Position numbers and translations under genes: made by a program
Source of the DNA: Planctomycetota bacterium
Lineage (GTDB): Bacteria; Planctomycetota; UBA1135; UBA2386
Length of the DNA stretch: 38,648 nucleotides
Direction: 5' to 3'
NCBI GenBank assembly: GCA_020425925.1
Contig: JAGQRB010000549.1
Coordinates: forward strand, 1 to 38,648
Notes under the pieces: model-generated
Seen by the model: only the letters and a program-made list of their open reading frames with translations
The model's database searches: none
Told to the model about the DNA's origin: nothing
Part shown: positions 25,879 to 33,722 of the stretch, one piece after another
Layout: each line of letters starts with the position of its first letter
Position numbering within the stretch: position 1 is the stretch's first letter

Positions 25879-25884
25879 ACTATA
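25879..25884 (-). promoter_or_regulatory. -10-like hexamer overlapping the upstream stop codon
   Basis: Read on the minus strand, TATAGT (5 of 6 to TATAAT) ends exactly six bases before the ATG of the beta-helix gene. It overlaps the TAG stop of the VOC-cupin gene at 25880-25882. A transcript from it would begin at the start codon, so the beta-helix gene could be expressed independently of its upstream neighbour. Confidence 0.6.
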
Positions 25885-26941
25885 CCGACCGGCGCGAGTC
25901 CTGCCGGTTGTGTGCGACCTCGAGCAGTTCGAGGTCGGCGGTGCACTCCGTCACCGTCAGCGCCTCCCCGGGCGGCAGCACGCACGCTGCATCGGTCGTC
26001 AGACGGTGGGCCTCGCCGCCGCGCCGCAGCGTCAGCGCGCCGCGCAGCACGAACCAGAATCGGCGATCGTCGCGATGGCTGAGTTCGCCCGCCGCGTCGG
26101 GCTCGGCGGGCCGCACGACACGCACGCCGACGGCGCCGCCGGAGGCCTTCGCGATGCCGGTCTCGCGCGCGTCGAAGCCGGCGATGTCCCATGGCTGCAG
26201 CACCGCGCCGCTGCCCTGGTGACGAACGAAGCGCTGGCCGGAGAACTCGCGCGCGGGGTCGATCCGATCGTTCGGCAGCTCGAGCTCGTGGTCGACGCAG
26301 GTCTCGTGCTCGGCCGGCGAGCTGACCTCGACGACCTCGAGTTCGTCCGACGATTCGAGCACGCGGTGGCGGATCTCGGGCGGCTGCAGCACGCAGTCGC
26401 CGGCGCGCATCAAGAACGGCTCGCCCTGATCCTCGTAGACCACGCGCACCGAGCCCTTGCGACAGTAGATGACCTGCGCCGCGACCCGATGGAAGTGCAC
26501 GTAGTCGCGCACCGGGCCGCCGCGGGGAATGCGGATTCGCGAGGCGATCAGCGAGCCGTCCTGCCGGCCGCCGACGAGATCGCGGTAGAGCATGCCGGCG
26601 CGGCCCTCGTGCCAGCCGTCCTCGGCTTCGCCACGCCGGACGAAGAACGTCGCGCGCTGCCATGTCGGCCCCGGCCGCGGTGGCGGGGCGAATTCGAGCC
26701 GCGCGCCGTTCGGCGCGGTCACCTCGCGTGCCCGTTCGGCGCGGATGCGCAGATGGCCGCCGCCATCGCGGTCACCGCGCTCGAGCGCCAGACGCAACCC
26801 GTGACCGGTGAGGCGCGCGCGTCGCGGCTCGTCGGCCGGGAAGATCGACTCGAGGCGGAAGCCGTGGTCGACGAAGAAATCGACGCAGGCGGCGATTTCG
26901 CGGCACGACAACACGACCTCGGCAGCTTCCGGCGACGGCAT
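25880..26941 (-). CDS. VOC-cupin-cupin fusion protein
   Basis: From the ATG at 26939-26941 this is 353 residues. Residues 1-85 look like half of a glyoxalase/VOC module (EVVLSCREIAACVDFFVDHGF, then NGARLEFAPPP). Two cupin domains follow. The first (about 125-230) has VHFHRVAAQVIYCRKGSVRVV, giving an HxH pair with Gln at the usual Glu position, and a later PPEIRH. The second (about 245-345) has SHRDDRRFWFVLRGALTL and VLPPGEALTV, with degenerate metal ligands. Many bicupins of this form bind iron or other metals in aromatic or sugar metabolism, but the substrate cannot be told here. An ATG 12 codons upstream is possible. It diverges from the DUF1028 gene, with 45 bases between, and precedes the beta-helix gene by 7 bases. 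Confidence 0.8.
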   Translation of the reverse strand: MPSPEAAEVVLSCREIAACVDFFVDHGFRLESIFPADEPRRARLTGHGLRLALERGDRDGGGHLRIRAERAREVTAPNGARLEFAPPPRPGPTWQRATFFVRRGEAEDGWHEGRAGMLYRDLVGGRQDGSLIASRIRIPRGGPVRDYVHFHRVAAQVIYCRKGSVRVVYEDQGEPFLMRAGDCVLQPPEIRHRVLESSDELEVVEVSSPAEHETCVDHELELPNDRIDPAREFSGQRFVRHQGSGAVLQPWDIAGFDARETGIAKASGGAVGVRVVRPAEPDAAGELSHRDDRRFWFVLRGALTLRRGGEAHRLTTDAACVLPPGEALTVTECTADLELLEVAHNRQDSRRSV

Positions 26942-26974
26942 GTCTCCGGCACTAGACGCCAACGCCGGACGGCG

Positions 26975-26980
26975 CACAAT
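26975..26980 (+). promoter_or_regulatory. -10-like hexamer, six bases before an ATG start
   Basis: CACAAT ends exactly six bases before the ATG at 26987. The whole divergent gap is 45 bases, too short for two ordinary promoters with leaders, which favours a leaderless or near-leaderless start. No ribosome site precedes the ATG. Confidence 0.5.
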
Positions 26981-26986
26981 CCCCGT

Positions 26987-29071
26987 ATGCCCTCGCTACG
27001 CAACCTCGGCTACGCCCTGCTCGGTCTGCTCCTCTTCGCGCTGCCGGCACGCGCGACCTGGTCGATCCTGATCATCGACATCGCGACCGGCGAGGTCGCG
27101 GTCGGCATCGCGACCTGCCTGACGGGCTTCGACCTGCGGCCGACGACCATCGTCGTCGTGCCCGGGTTCGGAGTCGCCGCGGCGCAGTCGTTCGTCGGCC
27201 CGCTCAACCTGCGCGAGCTGATCCGCGCCGAGCTGCTCAACGGCACCCCGGCGAACCAGATCCTGACGCTGCTCGCGCAGGCCGACCCCGGTCACCAGTC
27301 GCGCCAGTACGGGATCGCCGGCATCGTCAGCGGCACGACGACGTTCTCCGGCACCGGCGCCGGCGCGTACGCGGGCGGCCTGACCGGGCAGACCGGCAAT
27401 CTGCTCTACACCGTGCAGGGCAACGTGCTGACCGGCATGCCGGTGATCACCGCCGCCGAGAACGCGATCCTCACCACTTCCGGCACGATCGCCGACAAGC
27501 TCATGGCCGCGATGCTCGCCGCGCGCACGATGGGTGGCGACGGGCGTTGCTCGTGCACGACCGGCGGTCCGACGTCGTGCGGTTCGCCGCCGGCGAACTT
27601 CACCAAGGCCGCCCACATCGGGCTGATGATCGTGAGCCGGCCGAGCGACATCGATTCGCTGTGCACGCCGGTGCTCGGCTGTGGTGCGGGCGACTACTGG
27701 ATGGACCTCAACGTCGCCAATCAGCCGGCCAGCGCGCCCGATCCGATCTTCCAGCTGCAGGCGCTCTACAGCACGTGGAAGGCGCAGCAGGTCGGCCGCC
27801 CCGATCACTTCCAGTCGTCGGTGACGATGAGCGGCACCTCGATCCGCGCCAACGGCATCGACACGCTCACGGGCACGGTCGTGTTGCGCGACGCGCAGGG
27901 CAATCCGCTCGGCAACTCGCTGCCGTTGACCGTCGGCCTCAGTGTTCGCAGCACGGTCTCGGACGTGATCTTCGGTCCGGTCGTGCCGCAGGCCAATGGC
28001 AGCTACTCCTTCACGATGCGCGGCAACCTCGCCGCCGGCCAGGCGATCCTCGATGTCGCCGTCGACGACGGCCTCGGGCGGGTCGGCATCGCACCGCAGC
28101 CGATCATCGACGTGTTCGATGCGTTCGGCAGCTGCGGCGTCGGCGCGATCGGCGACGGCCAGGGCGGCGTCATCGACGCGCTGCAGGTAGCCGGCTCGGC
28201 GGGCGTCGATCGCATCGTCGACGTCGGTCTCGGCCAGCCGTTCCTGCTGACGCTCGATCCGCCGGTCGGGGCGCCGAACACCGCGCCGGTCGGCGCGTTC
28301 GCGCTGTGGGCCAACCTCGGGTTGCCGCACCCGAACGCGGTCCTGCCGCTCGGCGCCGGCAGCGGCGCACTCTGCTTCACGCCGCAGCCGCTGTCGCCGT
28401 CGGCGCCGACGCTGCTGCTCGCCGACACGTTCGGCCTCGGCGGCTACGTCTTCGCCACGAGGGCGCCTTGGACCCTCGGCTTCCCGGGGATGCCGGCGCT
28501 GCTCGACGTCACGCTGCAGGGTGCGATGGTCGTCGACCTGCAGGGCCGCGTTGCCGCGACCAACGCGGTCTACCTGCGCACCCAGCCGCTGATGTCGCCG
28601 ACGATCACCGGCATCCTGCCGCCGTCGGCCGCAGCCGGCACGCCGGTGACGATCACAGGCAGCAACTTCCTGCACGGTCTCGAGCTCCGGGTCGGCGGCA
28701 ACCCGACACCGGTGAACCTCGTGAGCCCGGTCTCCGCTTCGTTCACGATGCCGCCCGGTCTCGGGTGCGACACCCTGGTCGAGATCAACAACCTGCAGAC
28801 CGCTTCGTCGTCGCGCTTGATCAACGGCACGCCCTCGGTCACCAACGTGCCGTTCGCCACCGGGCCCGCGGCCGGCGGCGGGTTCTTCGTCCTGACCGGG
28901 CAGAACCTGCTCGGCACGACGGTGACGTTCAACGGCGTGCCGATGACGATCACGAACTCGACCACGACGACGATCGTGGGCACGGCACCGCCGGGCACCG
29001 TCGGTCCGGCCACGGTCGTCGTGCGCAACGCGATCGGCTGCCAGACCGCGGTCAACTACACGTATTTCTAG
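26987..29071 (+). CDS. Secreted DUF1028 (Ntn-hydrolase-like) protein with IPT/TIG domains
   Basis: This is 694 residues. The signal peptide MPSLRNLGYALLGLLLFALP ends in ARA, so cleavage would leave Thr24 (TWSILIIDIATGEVAVGIA) as the N-terminus. This opening is the hallmark of DUF1028 (COG3342, Ntn-hydrolase superfamily), where the usual cytoplasmic form begins MTFSI and exposes the same Thr by Met removal. The DUF1028 part runs to about 265 and includes a Cys-rich insert near 184-200 (RCSCTTGGPTSCG). Then follow an Ig-like segment (about 280-380), the shared exported-protein domain (about 400-530), and two IPT/TIG domains (about 537-610 and 615-694: SPTITGILPPSAAAGTPVTI; FFVLTGQNLLGTTVTF). 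The stop overlaps the convergent methyltransferase gene by 20 bases. An extracellular hydrolase or amidase is possible, but the family's activity is not established. Confidence 0.88.
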   Translation: MPSLRNLGYALLGLLLFALPARATWSILIIDIATGEVAVGIATCLTGFDLRPTTIVVVPGFGVAAAQSFVGPLNLRELIRAELLNGTPANQILTLLAQADPGHQSRQYGIAGIVSGTTTFSGTGAGAYAGGLTGQTGNLLYTVQGNVLTGMPVITAAENAILTTSGTIADKLMAAMLAARTMGGDGRCSCTTGGPTSCGSPPANFTKAAHIGLMIVSRPSDIDSLCTPVLGCGAGDYWMDLNVANQPASAPDPIFQLQALYSTWKAQQVGRPDHFQSSVTMSGTSIRANGIDTLTGTVVLRDAQGNPLGNSLPLTVGLSVRSTVSDVIFGPVVPQANGSYSFTMRGNLAAGQAILDVAVDDGLGRVGIAPQPIIDVFDAFGSCGVGAIGDGQGGVIDALQVAGSAGVDRIVDVGLGQPFLLTLDPPVGAPNTAPVGAFALWANLGLPHPNAVLPLGAGSGALCFTPQPLSPSAPTLLLADTFGLGGYVFATRAPWTLGFPGMPALLDVTLQGAMVVDLQGRVAATNAVYLRTQPLMSPTITGILPPSAAAGTPVTITGSNFLHGLELRVGGNPTPVNLVSPVSASFTMPPGLGCDTLVEINNLQTASSSRLINGTPSVTNVPFATGPAAGGGFFVLTGQNLLGTTVTFNGVPMTITNSTTTTIVGTAPPGTVGPATVVVRNAIGCQTAVNYTYF

Positions 29072-31058
29072 GCGCGGCAGTCGCGCCGGCGGCCTGTCGC
29101 CAGCGCGCCGGTCGCCGTTCTGCCGGGTCCAGCTCGGGTTCGAGTCGGGTGAAGCCGCGCGGGCCGCGGTCCGCCGCGATGTGTTCGACATCGTGAGGCC
29201 CGAGGCCGAACGCGAGGCCGACGCGATGGTCGATCTCGGTCAGCAGCGCGCCGCGCGCCGCGCGGTCGACGGCCGGCGCCGGTGCGGCGGCGTGCCAGCC
29301 CTCGCGCCGGGCCTCGCTCCAGAGCGGCACATGCCACGGCAGCACAGCGGCGAGCCGCAGTGCGAGGCGCGCTAGCGCGGTCTCGGTGGTCGGATCGAGC
29401 CTCGGGATGTGGCAATCGGCGAGTACGAAACCGTTGAGGTTGGTTCCGGTGAGCCGGCGGCGCAGCGCCCAATCGAACGGCAGCGATGCCAGGACGGCGG
29501 CGCCGGCCGCCATCGCGCGGAGCGGTCTCGCTGTCGGATCGCACGGTGTCAGGACGCCGAGCGAGTTGCCGCACGGCACGTCCGGGAGCAGGCAGGCGAC
29601 GGCGGTGCGCGCATTCGTCGCATTCGACAGCGCGCGCAGCACGATGCGCGCCGACGGACGATCGGCGGCGGTGCGACGCCACTCGGTGGCGTCGACGAGG
29701 TAGAGCGGCCGCAGCTCGTCGGGTCGCGCCGGCGGCTGCCAGGTCGTCTTGTGGCCGGTGCCGTCGCGGTGTGCCCCGGTGTTGGGGTGCAGATCGAACA
29801 CCATCGCGCCCTGGTAGAGCGGCAGCAGCTCACGGCCGTCCCGGCGCCAGACCCCGTCGCCATCGCGCCGGAAACCCTCCGCCTCGGCGTCGCTGCGCAG
29901 CACGAACGACGCGCGATCGCTCGTCATGTTGAAGTCGCCCTGGCGCCAGGCGAACGCGCCGCCTTCGCCCGTGAGCGGTCGGCCGCGTCGCTGCATGCGC
30001 GCGAGGATCGCGAGGTCGCGGCGATCCTCGCACTCGACGAACGTCGCGTGACGCGGGCTCAGCGCCGTCAGCAGGCGTGCGCTGCAGCGCAGGTGGCGCG
30101 GCGCGGCGACGGCCCAGTCGGCGGGGTCGGTGCGACCGAATGCGACGCGCAGGGTCGCCGAGCGCCCGCCCTTCCGGCCGACGATCACGGCGAAGCGGTA
30201 GCGGCTGTCGATCGCGAACAGCCGGCGCCTGTTCTCGAACCCGAACAGCCACTCCCAGCGGCAATGCTGCAACAGCAGCCGCCGCAGCGGCGCGGCGTCG
30301 CGATCGAACCACAGGCTCGCCGGGACTACGAGGCCGAAACGGCCGCCGTCGCGCAGCAGTTGGTGCGCGCGTTCGACGAACAGCCGGTAGGTGTAGAGCT
30401 TGCCGCCGCCCTGATGCCGGAAACGTGGTCGCAGCTCGGCGACGCGTTCGCGCGCGCCGGCAGTGGCCTGCAGCGTCTCCCACGGCGGATTCGTCAGTAC
30501 CGCGTCGAAGCTGCCGGACGGCAGATCGAGCAGTCCGTCGCCGGCGTGCACGTTGGCCGCGATCGCGAGCGGATCCGGCGCGTCGGCGCCGCAGGCCTCG
30601 TGGATCGCGAGTGCCGCGAGCACCGCGGCGGTGTCGTCGAGGTCGACGCCGTGCAGGCACAGCGCGGCGCGGCGCGCGGGGATGCCGGCAGCCCGCAGTA
30701 TCTGCAGCGCCGCGAGCAGGAACGTGCCGCCGCCCGCCGCCGGGTCGCAGATCCGCAGTTCGTCACCCGCCCCTCGACAGGGGTCGAGCAGTGGCGCGAG
30801 AGCGCGTTCGGCGGTCGGAACGGCCAGTGCCGTCGGCGTGAACCAGGTGCCGTAGCGCTTGCGCCGGTCGGTGGCGAGCAGCTCGGGATAGCCGGTTGCG
30901 AGCGCGGCGAAATCGGCGGCGTCGATCGCTGCAGGGCGCTCCTCGGGCTCGTGTCGCTCGGGCTCGGTGATCGGCAGCAGCTCGCGAGCCAGCTTCGGCG
31001 ACAGCCGGCGCGCCACGAAGTCGCGAACGCCGCGACGCGCCGCGACCCAGCGGTCCAT
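29052..31058 (-). CDS. N6-adenine DNA methyltransferase (Eco57I/TaqI-like)
   Basis: This 668-residue class I methyltransferase has RRKRYGTWFTPTALA (motif X region, about 66-79), motif I CDPAAGGGTFLLAAL (104-118) and motif IV NPPW (190-193). These are the signature of gamma-type N6-adenine methylases. After NPPW come GGKLYTYRLFVERAHQLLRDGG and the GLVVPASLW strand, as in Eco57I/type IIG and PglX-like enzymes. The C-terminal part (ELLPLYQGAMVFDLHPNTG, RIVLRALSNATNARTAVACL, CGNSLGVL) matches the target-recognition region of those enzymes. No nuclease motif is evident at the N-terminus and no restriction or specificity gene is adjacent, so it looks like an orphan. The ATG overlaps the TGA of threonine dehydratase (ATGA). 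The 3' end overlaps the DUF1028 gene by 20 bases. Confidence 0.88.
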   Translation of the reverse strand: MDRWVAARRGVRDFVARRLSPKLARELLPITEPERHEPEERPAAIDAADFAALATGYPELLATDRRKRYGTWFTPTALAVPTAERALAPLLDPCRGAGDELRICDPAAGGGTFLLAALQILRAAGIPARRAALCLHGVDLDDTAAVLAALAIHEACGADAPDPLAIAANVHAGDGLLDLPSGSFDAVLTNPPWETLQATAGARERVAELRPRFRHQGGGKLYTYRLFVERAHQLLRDGGRFGLVVPASLWFDRDAAPLRRLLLQHCRWEWLFGFENRRRLFAIDSRYRFAVIVGRKGGRSATLRVAFGRTDPADWAVAAPRHLRCSARLLTALSPRHATFVECEDRRDLAILARMQRRGRPLTGEGGAFAWRQGDFNMTSDRASFVLRSDAEAEGFRRDGDGVWRRDGRELLPLYQGAMVFDLHPNTGAHRDGTGHKTTWQPPARPDELRPLYLVDATEWRRTAADRPSARIVLRALSNATNARTAVACLLPDVPCGNSLGVLTPCDPTARPLRAMAAGAAVLASLPFDWALRRRLTGTNLNGFVLADCHIPRLDPTTETALARLALRLAAVLPWHVPLWSEARREGWHAAAPAPAVDRAARGALLTEIDHRVGLAFGLGPHDVEHIAADRGPRGFTRLEPELDPAERRPARWRQAAGATAAPRNTCS

Positions 31059-32263
31059 CAGCCGAGTTCGACCGGGAAGCCGGCCGCACGCAGCGTGTCG
31101 ACGATGCGCGTGACGTGGTGTGCGCCGCGCGTCTCCATCACGACCACGAGCTCGGCCTGGCGCGCGCCGAGGTCGACGAACAGTCGCTCGTGCTCGATGT
31201 CGACGATGTCGGCGCCGGCGGCGCCGATCATCTCGGTGATGCGCGCGAGCATGCCCGGCACGTCGTGCATCTGGATGCGCAGGCGCGCCACCTTGCCGTC
31301 GCGCTTCAGGCTGCGCAGCAGCACGGTCGAGAGCATGCGGCGATCGATGTTGCCACCGCAGATCACGACCCCGACGGTGCGGTCGGCGAACGCCTCGGGA
31401 TGGCGCAGGATCGCGGCGAAGCCGGCCGCGCCGGCGCCCTCGGCGACGATCTTGCCGTGGGAGACCAGCAGCTGGATCGCGTTCTCGAGGTCGGCCTCGC
31501 CGACCAGCACGATGTCGTCGACGTGCTCGGCGATGATCGCGCTGGTGATCTCGCCCGGCGTCTTGACCGCGATGCCGTCCGCGAGGGTGTGGGTCGCGAG
31601 CTGGCGGACCTCGCCGCGCACCCGCGCCAGCATCGACGGGCAGAGCTCGGTCTGCACGCCGACGACCCGGATGTCGGGCTTCCGGTGCTTCGCCCAGAGC
31701 GCGATGCCGCTGATCAGGCCGCCGCCGCCGATCGGGACGACGATGGTGTCGACGTCGGGTCGGTCCTCGAGCAGCTCGATCGCGACCGTGCCCTGACCGG
31801 CGATGATCTCGTCGTCGTCGTACGGATGCACGAACTCGAGCTCGCGCTGGGCCGCGAGCTCGCGCGCGATCATCGAGCACTCGGACACCGACTCGCCGCG
31901 CAGCACGACCTCGGCGCCGTGGCCCTCGGTGCGCTCGATCTTCGCGAACGGCGTGTTGACCGGCATCACGATCGTCGCGGGCAGTCCGAGGCGGTGGGCG
32001 TGGAACGCGACTCCTTGCGCGTGGTTGCCGGCCGAGGCCGCGATGACGCCGGACGGTCGGTCCGGGGACGCGGCCAGCCGCTGCAGCTTGTGGCAGGCGC
32101 CGCGGTCCTTGAACGAGCCGGTGTACTGCAGGTTCTCGAGTTTGAGCGCGAGCCGCGTGCCGGCGACCTCCTCGAGGCGGGCGGACGCGATCGTCGGCGT
32201 GCGCACGACGCGATCGCGGATCGCGTCGGCGGCGGCGCGGATGTCATCTGGGGTGACCGACAT
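31058..32263 (-). CDS. ilvA: Threonine dehydratase (threonine ammonia-lyase) with ACT domain
   Basis: This 401-residue PLP enzyme deaminates threonine to 2-oxobutanoate, the first step of isoleucine synthesis or of threonine breakdown. The PLP lysine is K52 in YTGSFKDRGA. Phosphate-binding Gly loop IGGGGLISGIA and the family segments SAGNHAQGVAFHA and VICGGNIDRR are present. The last 70 residues (RLRIQMHDVPGMLARITEMI onward) form a single ACT domain, as in the shorter ACT-type enzymes of about 400 residues; these include both biosynthetic and catabolic members, so the pathway is not fixed by sequence. The ATG at 32261-32263 fits the family start; the frame is open upstream over the divergent gene but is not conserved-looking. 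It is coupled to the methyltransferase by ATGA overlap. Confidence 0.93.
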   Translation of the reverse strand: MSVTPDDIRAAADAIRDRVVRTPTIASARLEEVAGTRLALKLENLQYTGSFKDRGACHKLQRLAASPDRPSGVIAASAGNHAQGVAFHAHRLGLPATIVMPVNTPFAKIERTEGHGAEVVLRGESVSECSMIARELAAQRELEFVHPYDDDEIIAGQGTVAIELLEDRPDVDTIVVPIGGGGLISGIALWAKHRKPDIRVVGVQTELCPSMLARVRGEVRQLATHTLADGIAVKTPGEITSAIIAEHVDDIVLVGEADLENAIQLLVSHGKIVAEGAGAAGFAAILRHPEAFADRTVGVVICGGNIDRRMLSTVLLRSLKRDGKVARLRIQMHDVPGMLARITEMIGAAGADIVDIEHERLFVDLGARQAELVVVMETRGAHHVTRIVDTLRAAGFPVELG

Positions 32264-32297
32264 CGGGATAGTGGACGCCGGCAGCGTATCGCGCATC

Positions 32298-32594
32298 ATG
32301 CCCGCGATGCAGCAGCTCCTCTGGGGTGTCGCACTGATCCTGAACCTCGCCACGCTGATCACCTTCGGCCTCGACAAGTTCCAGAGCCGGCGCAAGGGTG
32401 CGCGGCGGGTGCCCGAGCGCACGCTGCTCTGGATGATGTTCCTCGGCGGCCTGATCGGTGGTTGGGTGGCGATGAGCCTGTTCCGTCACAAGACGGTCAA
32501 GCGCTCGTTCCGGATCTGGGCGATCGTCCTGACCCTTCTAAGCCCGTTCTGGCTGCTGGTCTGGTGGTGGCTCGTGACCCAGGGGGCTGTCTGA
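32298..32594 (+). CDS. DUF1294 membrane protein
   Basis: This 98-residue protein matches DUF1294: a first hydrophobic helix (WGVALILNLATLITFG), then the motif DKFQSRRKGARRVPERTLL, a second helix with FLGGLIGGWVAMSLF, the conserved FRHKTVKRSF, and a final helix. Three membrane segments are expected, which is normal for the family (about 85-110 residues). Function is unknown. It diverges from threonine dehydratase with only 34 bases between the start codons, and its stop is 3 bases from the parvulin gene's stop. A second Met three codons in is an alternative start. Confidence 0.88.
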   Translation: MPAMQQLLWGVALILNLATLITFGLDKFQSRRKGARRVPERTLLWMMFLGGLIGGWVAMSLFRHKTVKRSFRIWAIVLTLLSPFWLLVWWWLVTQGAV

Positions 32595-32597
32595 CGT

Positions 32598-33659
32598 CTA
32601 CAGCTTGAGCTGGACGTCGGCGCGATTGCGGGCATCGAACAGTGCTTCTTCCTGCCGCGCGCGCCGCATCACCGTCTCGATCGCCGGGATCGCGTCGTCG
32701 GTGAACAGCACGAAGACGTTCTGGTTGAACTCGTAGCGCTTCAGGATGTGCCAGCCGTACTGGCTCTCGACGACGTCGCTGATCTCACCGTCGTTCAGAG
32801 CCCAGGCCGCCCGGCAGAGCGTCGCCGGCAGCCGGTCGTCGAAGCGGTGGACGCCCGTCAGCTTGCCGCCGTCCTTGATCGAGCGGGTGTCGTCGGAGAA
32901 CTGCCGCGCGACCTCCTCGAAGTTCGAACCGTCCGACTGCAGGCGTAGCCTGATGTCGGCAAGCTTGGCGGCTGCGCGGCCATAGGCCTCGGGCTTCAGC
33001 AGGATGCCGGTGCCGCCGTCGCGGTGCTGCACGAGGATGTGCGCGAACGTGACCTGGCCGCCGAAGTAGCGCGCGTGCCCGTTGAAGAACTCGCGCAGCT
33101 GCTCGCGGTTGTATTCGCCCGGCTCGAACCAGTCGAGCCAGCCCTGCATCTCGACCGCGAGGCCGTTGTTGAGCTGGTAGCGCGTCAGCAGCCGGTTCAC
33201 CTGCTCCTGGGTGAGCTCGCCGTCGTTGCCGTTGGCGCGGTTGTTGGCGACGTACTTCTGCAGCCAGGCTTCGAACTCGGTCTTGAGCCGTTCGCTGATG
33301 ACCTTGTCGAGCTCTTCGCGATCGAACTCGGTGCCGCTGTCGCGCATCACGAACTCGAACGCCCGGATGTCGGCGTAGTGCCGCACCCAGGGTGCGATCA
33401 GGTCCGAGTGCAGCATGCGTTGGTACTCGGGCTGCAGCAGCGCCTGGGCGAAGCCCGGGAAGTGGCGTTCGCCGATGTGGTCGACGAGCTCCTGCAGCGT
33501 GATCGACTGCCCGCCGACCTCCGCGATCACGAAGTCACGATCGGCGGGGTAGCGCAGGGCGATGAAATGGGGTTCGGGCGGGCTGGCGGCATCGGCGGAC
33601 GACCCCTGGCACGGGCAGGAGAGCGCGAGCAGCGCGGCGGACAGGAGCTTCCTCGGCAT
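32598..33659 (-). CDS. Exported parvulin-type peptidyl-prolyl isomerase
   Basis: This is 353 residues with signal peptide MPRKLLSAALLALSCPC (a Cys at 15 or 17 could also make it a lipoprotein, without a clear lipobox). The N-terminal half is helical and SurA/PrsA-like, with AEVGGQSITLQELVDHIG, the usual first strand-helix of this class. The parvulin rotamase domain spans about 190-320: FGGQVTFAHILVQHRD, NFEEVARQFSDD, DGGKLTGVHRFDD, and YGWHILKR at the end. The mid-domain insert is longer than usual. Such proteins help fold secreted and outer-membrane proteins, which suits a cell exporting so many. It diverges from galactokinase, with 63 bases between, and carries a TATAGG hexamer six bases before its ATG. 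Confidence 0.88.
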   Translation of the reverse strand: MPRKLLSAALLALSCPCQGSSADAASPPEPHFIALRYPADRDFVIAEVGGQSITLQELVDHIGERHFPGFAQALLQPEYQRMLHSDLIAPWVRHYADIRAFEFVMRDSGTEFDREELDKVISERLKTEFEAWLQKYVANNRANGNDGELTQEQVNRLLTRYQLNNGLAVEMQGWLDWFEPGEYNREQLREFFNGHARYFGGQVTFAHILVQHRDGGTGILLKPEAYGRAAAKLADIRLRLQSDGSNFEEVARQFSDDTRSIKDGGKLTGVHRFDDRLPATLCRAAWALNDGEISDVVESQYGWHILKRYEFNQNVFVLFTDDAIPAIETVMRRARQEEALFDARNRADVQLKL

Positions 33660-33665
33660 GGCGTT

Positions 33666-33671
33666 CCTATA
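33666..33671 (-). promoter_or_regulatory. -10-like hexamer, six bases before the parvulin ATG
   Basis: On the minus strand TATAGG ends exactly six bases before the ATG at 33657-33659. AGGA overlaps its end and could act as a ribosome site if transcription starts further upstream, so the leaderless reading is less certain here than for the other sites. Confidence 0.42.
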
Positions 33672-33722
33672 GCATCGCCGCGCGCCAACGTTTCCTTGAA
33701 CCCGCGGCGGGCGACAAGTTCG

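Noticed and set aside
26996..29191. 731-codon minus-strand frame opposite the DUF1028 gene
   Set aside because: The composition is almost entirely Arg/Asp/Val/Ala with no recognisable motif. The plus frame has DUF1028 and IPT domains.
29052..32263. Complete restriction-modification or BREX-like defence locus
   Set aside because: Only a methyltransferase is present. No nuclease, ATPase or specificity gene adjoins it, and the neighbours are metabolic or envelope genes.
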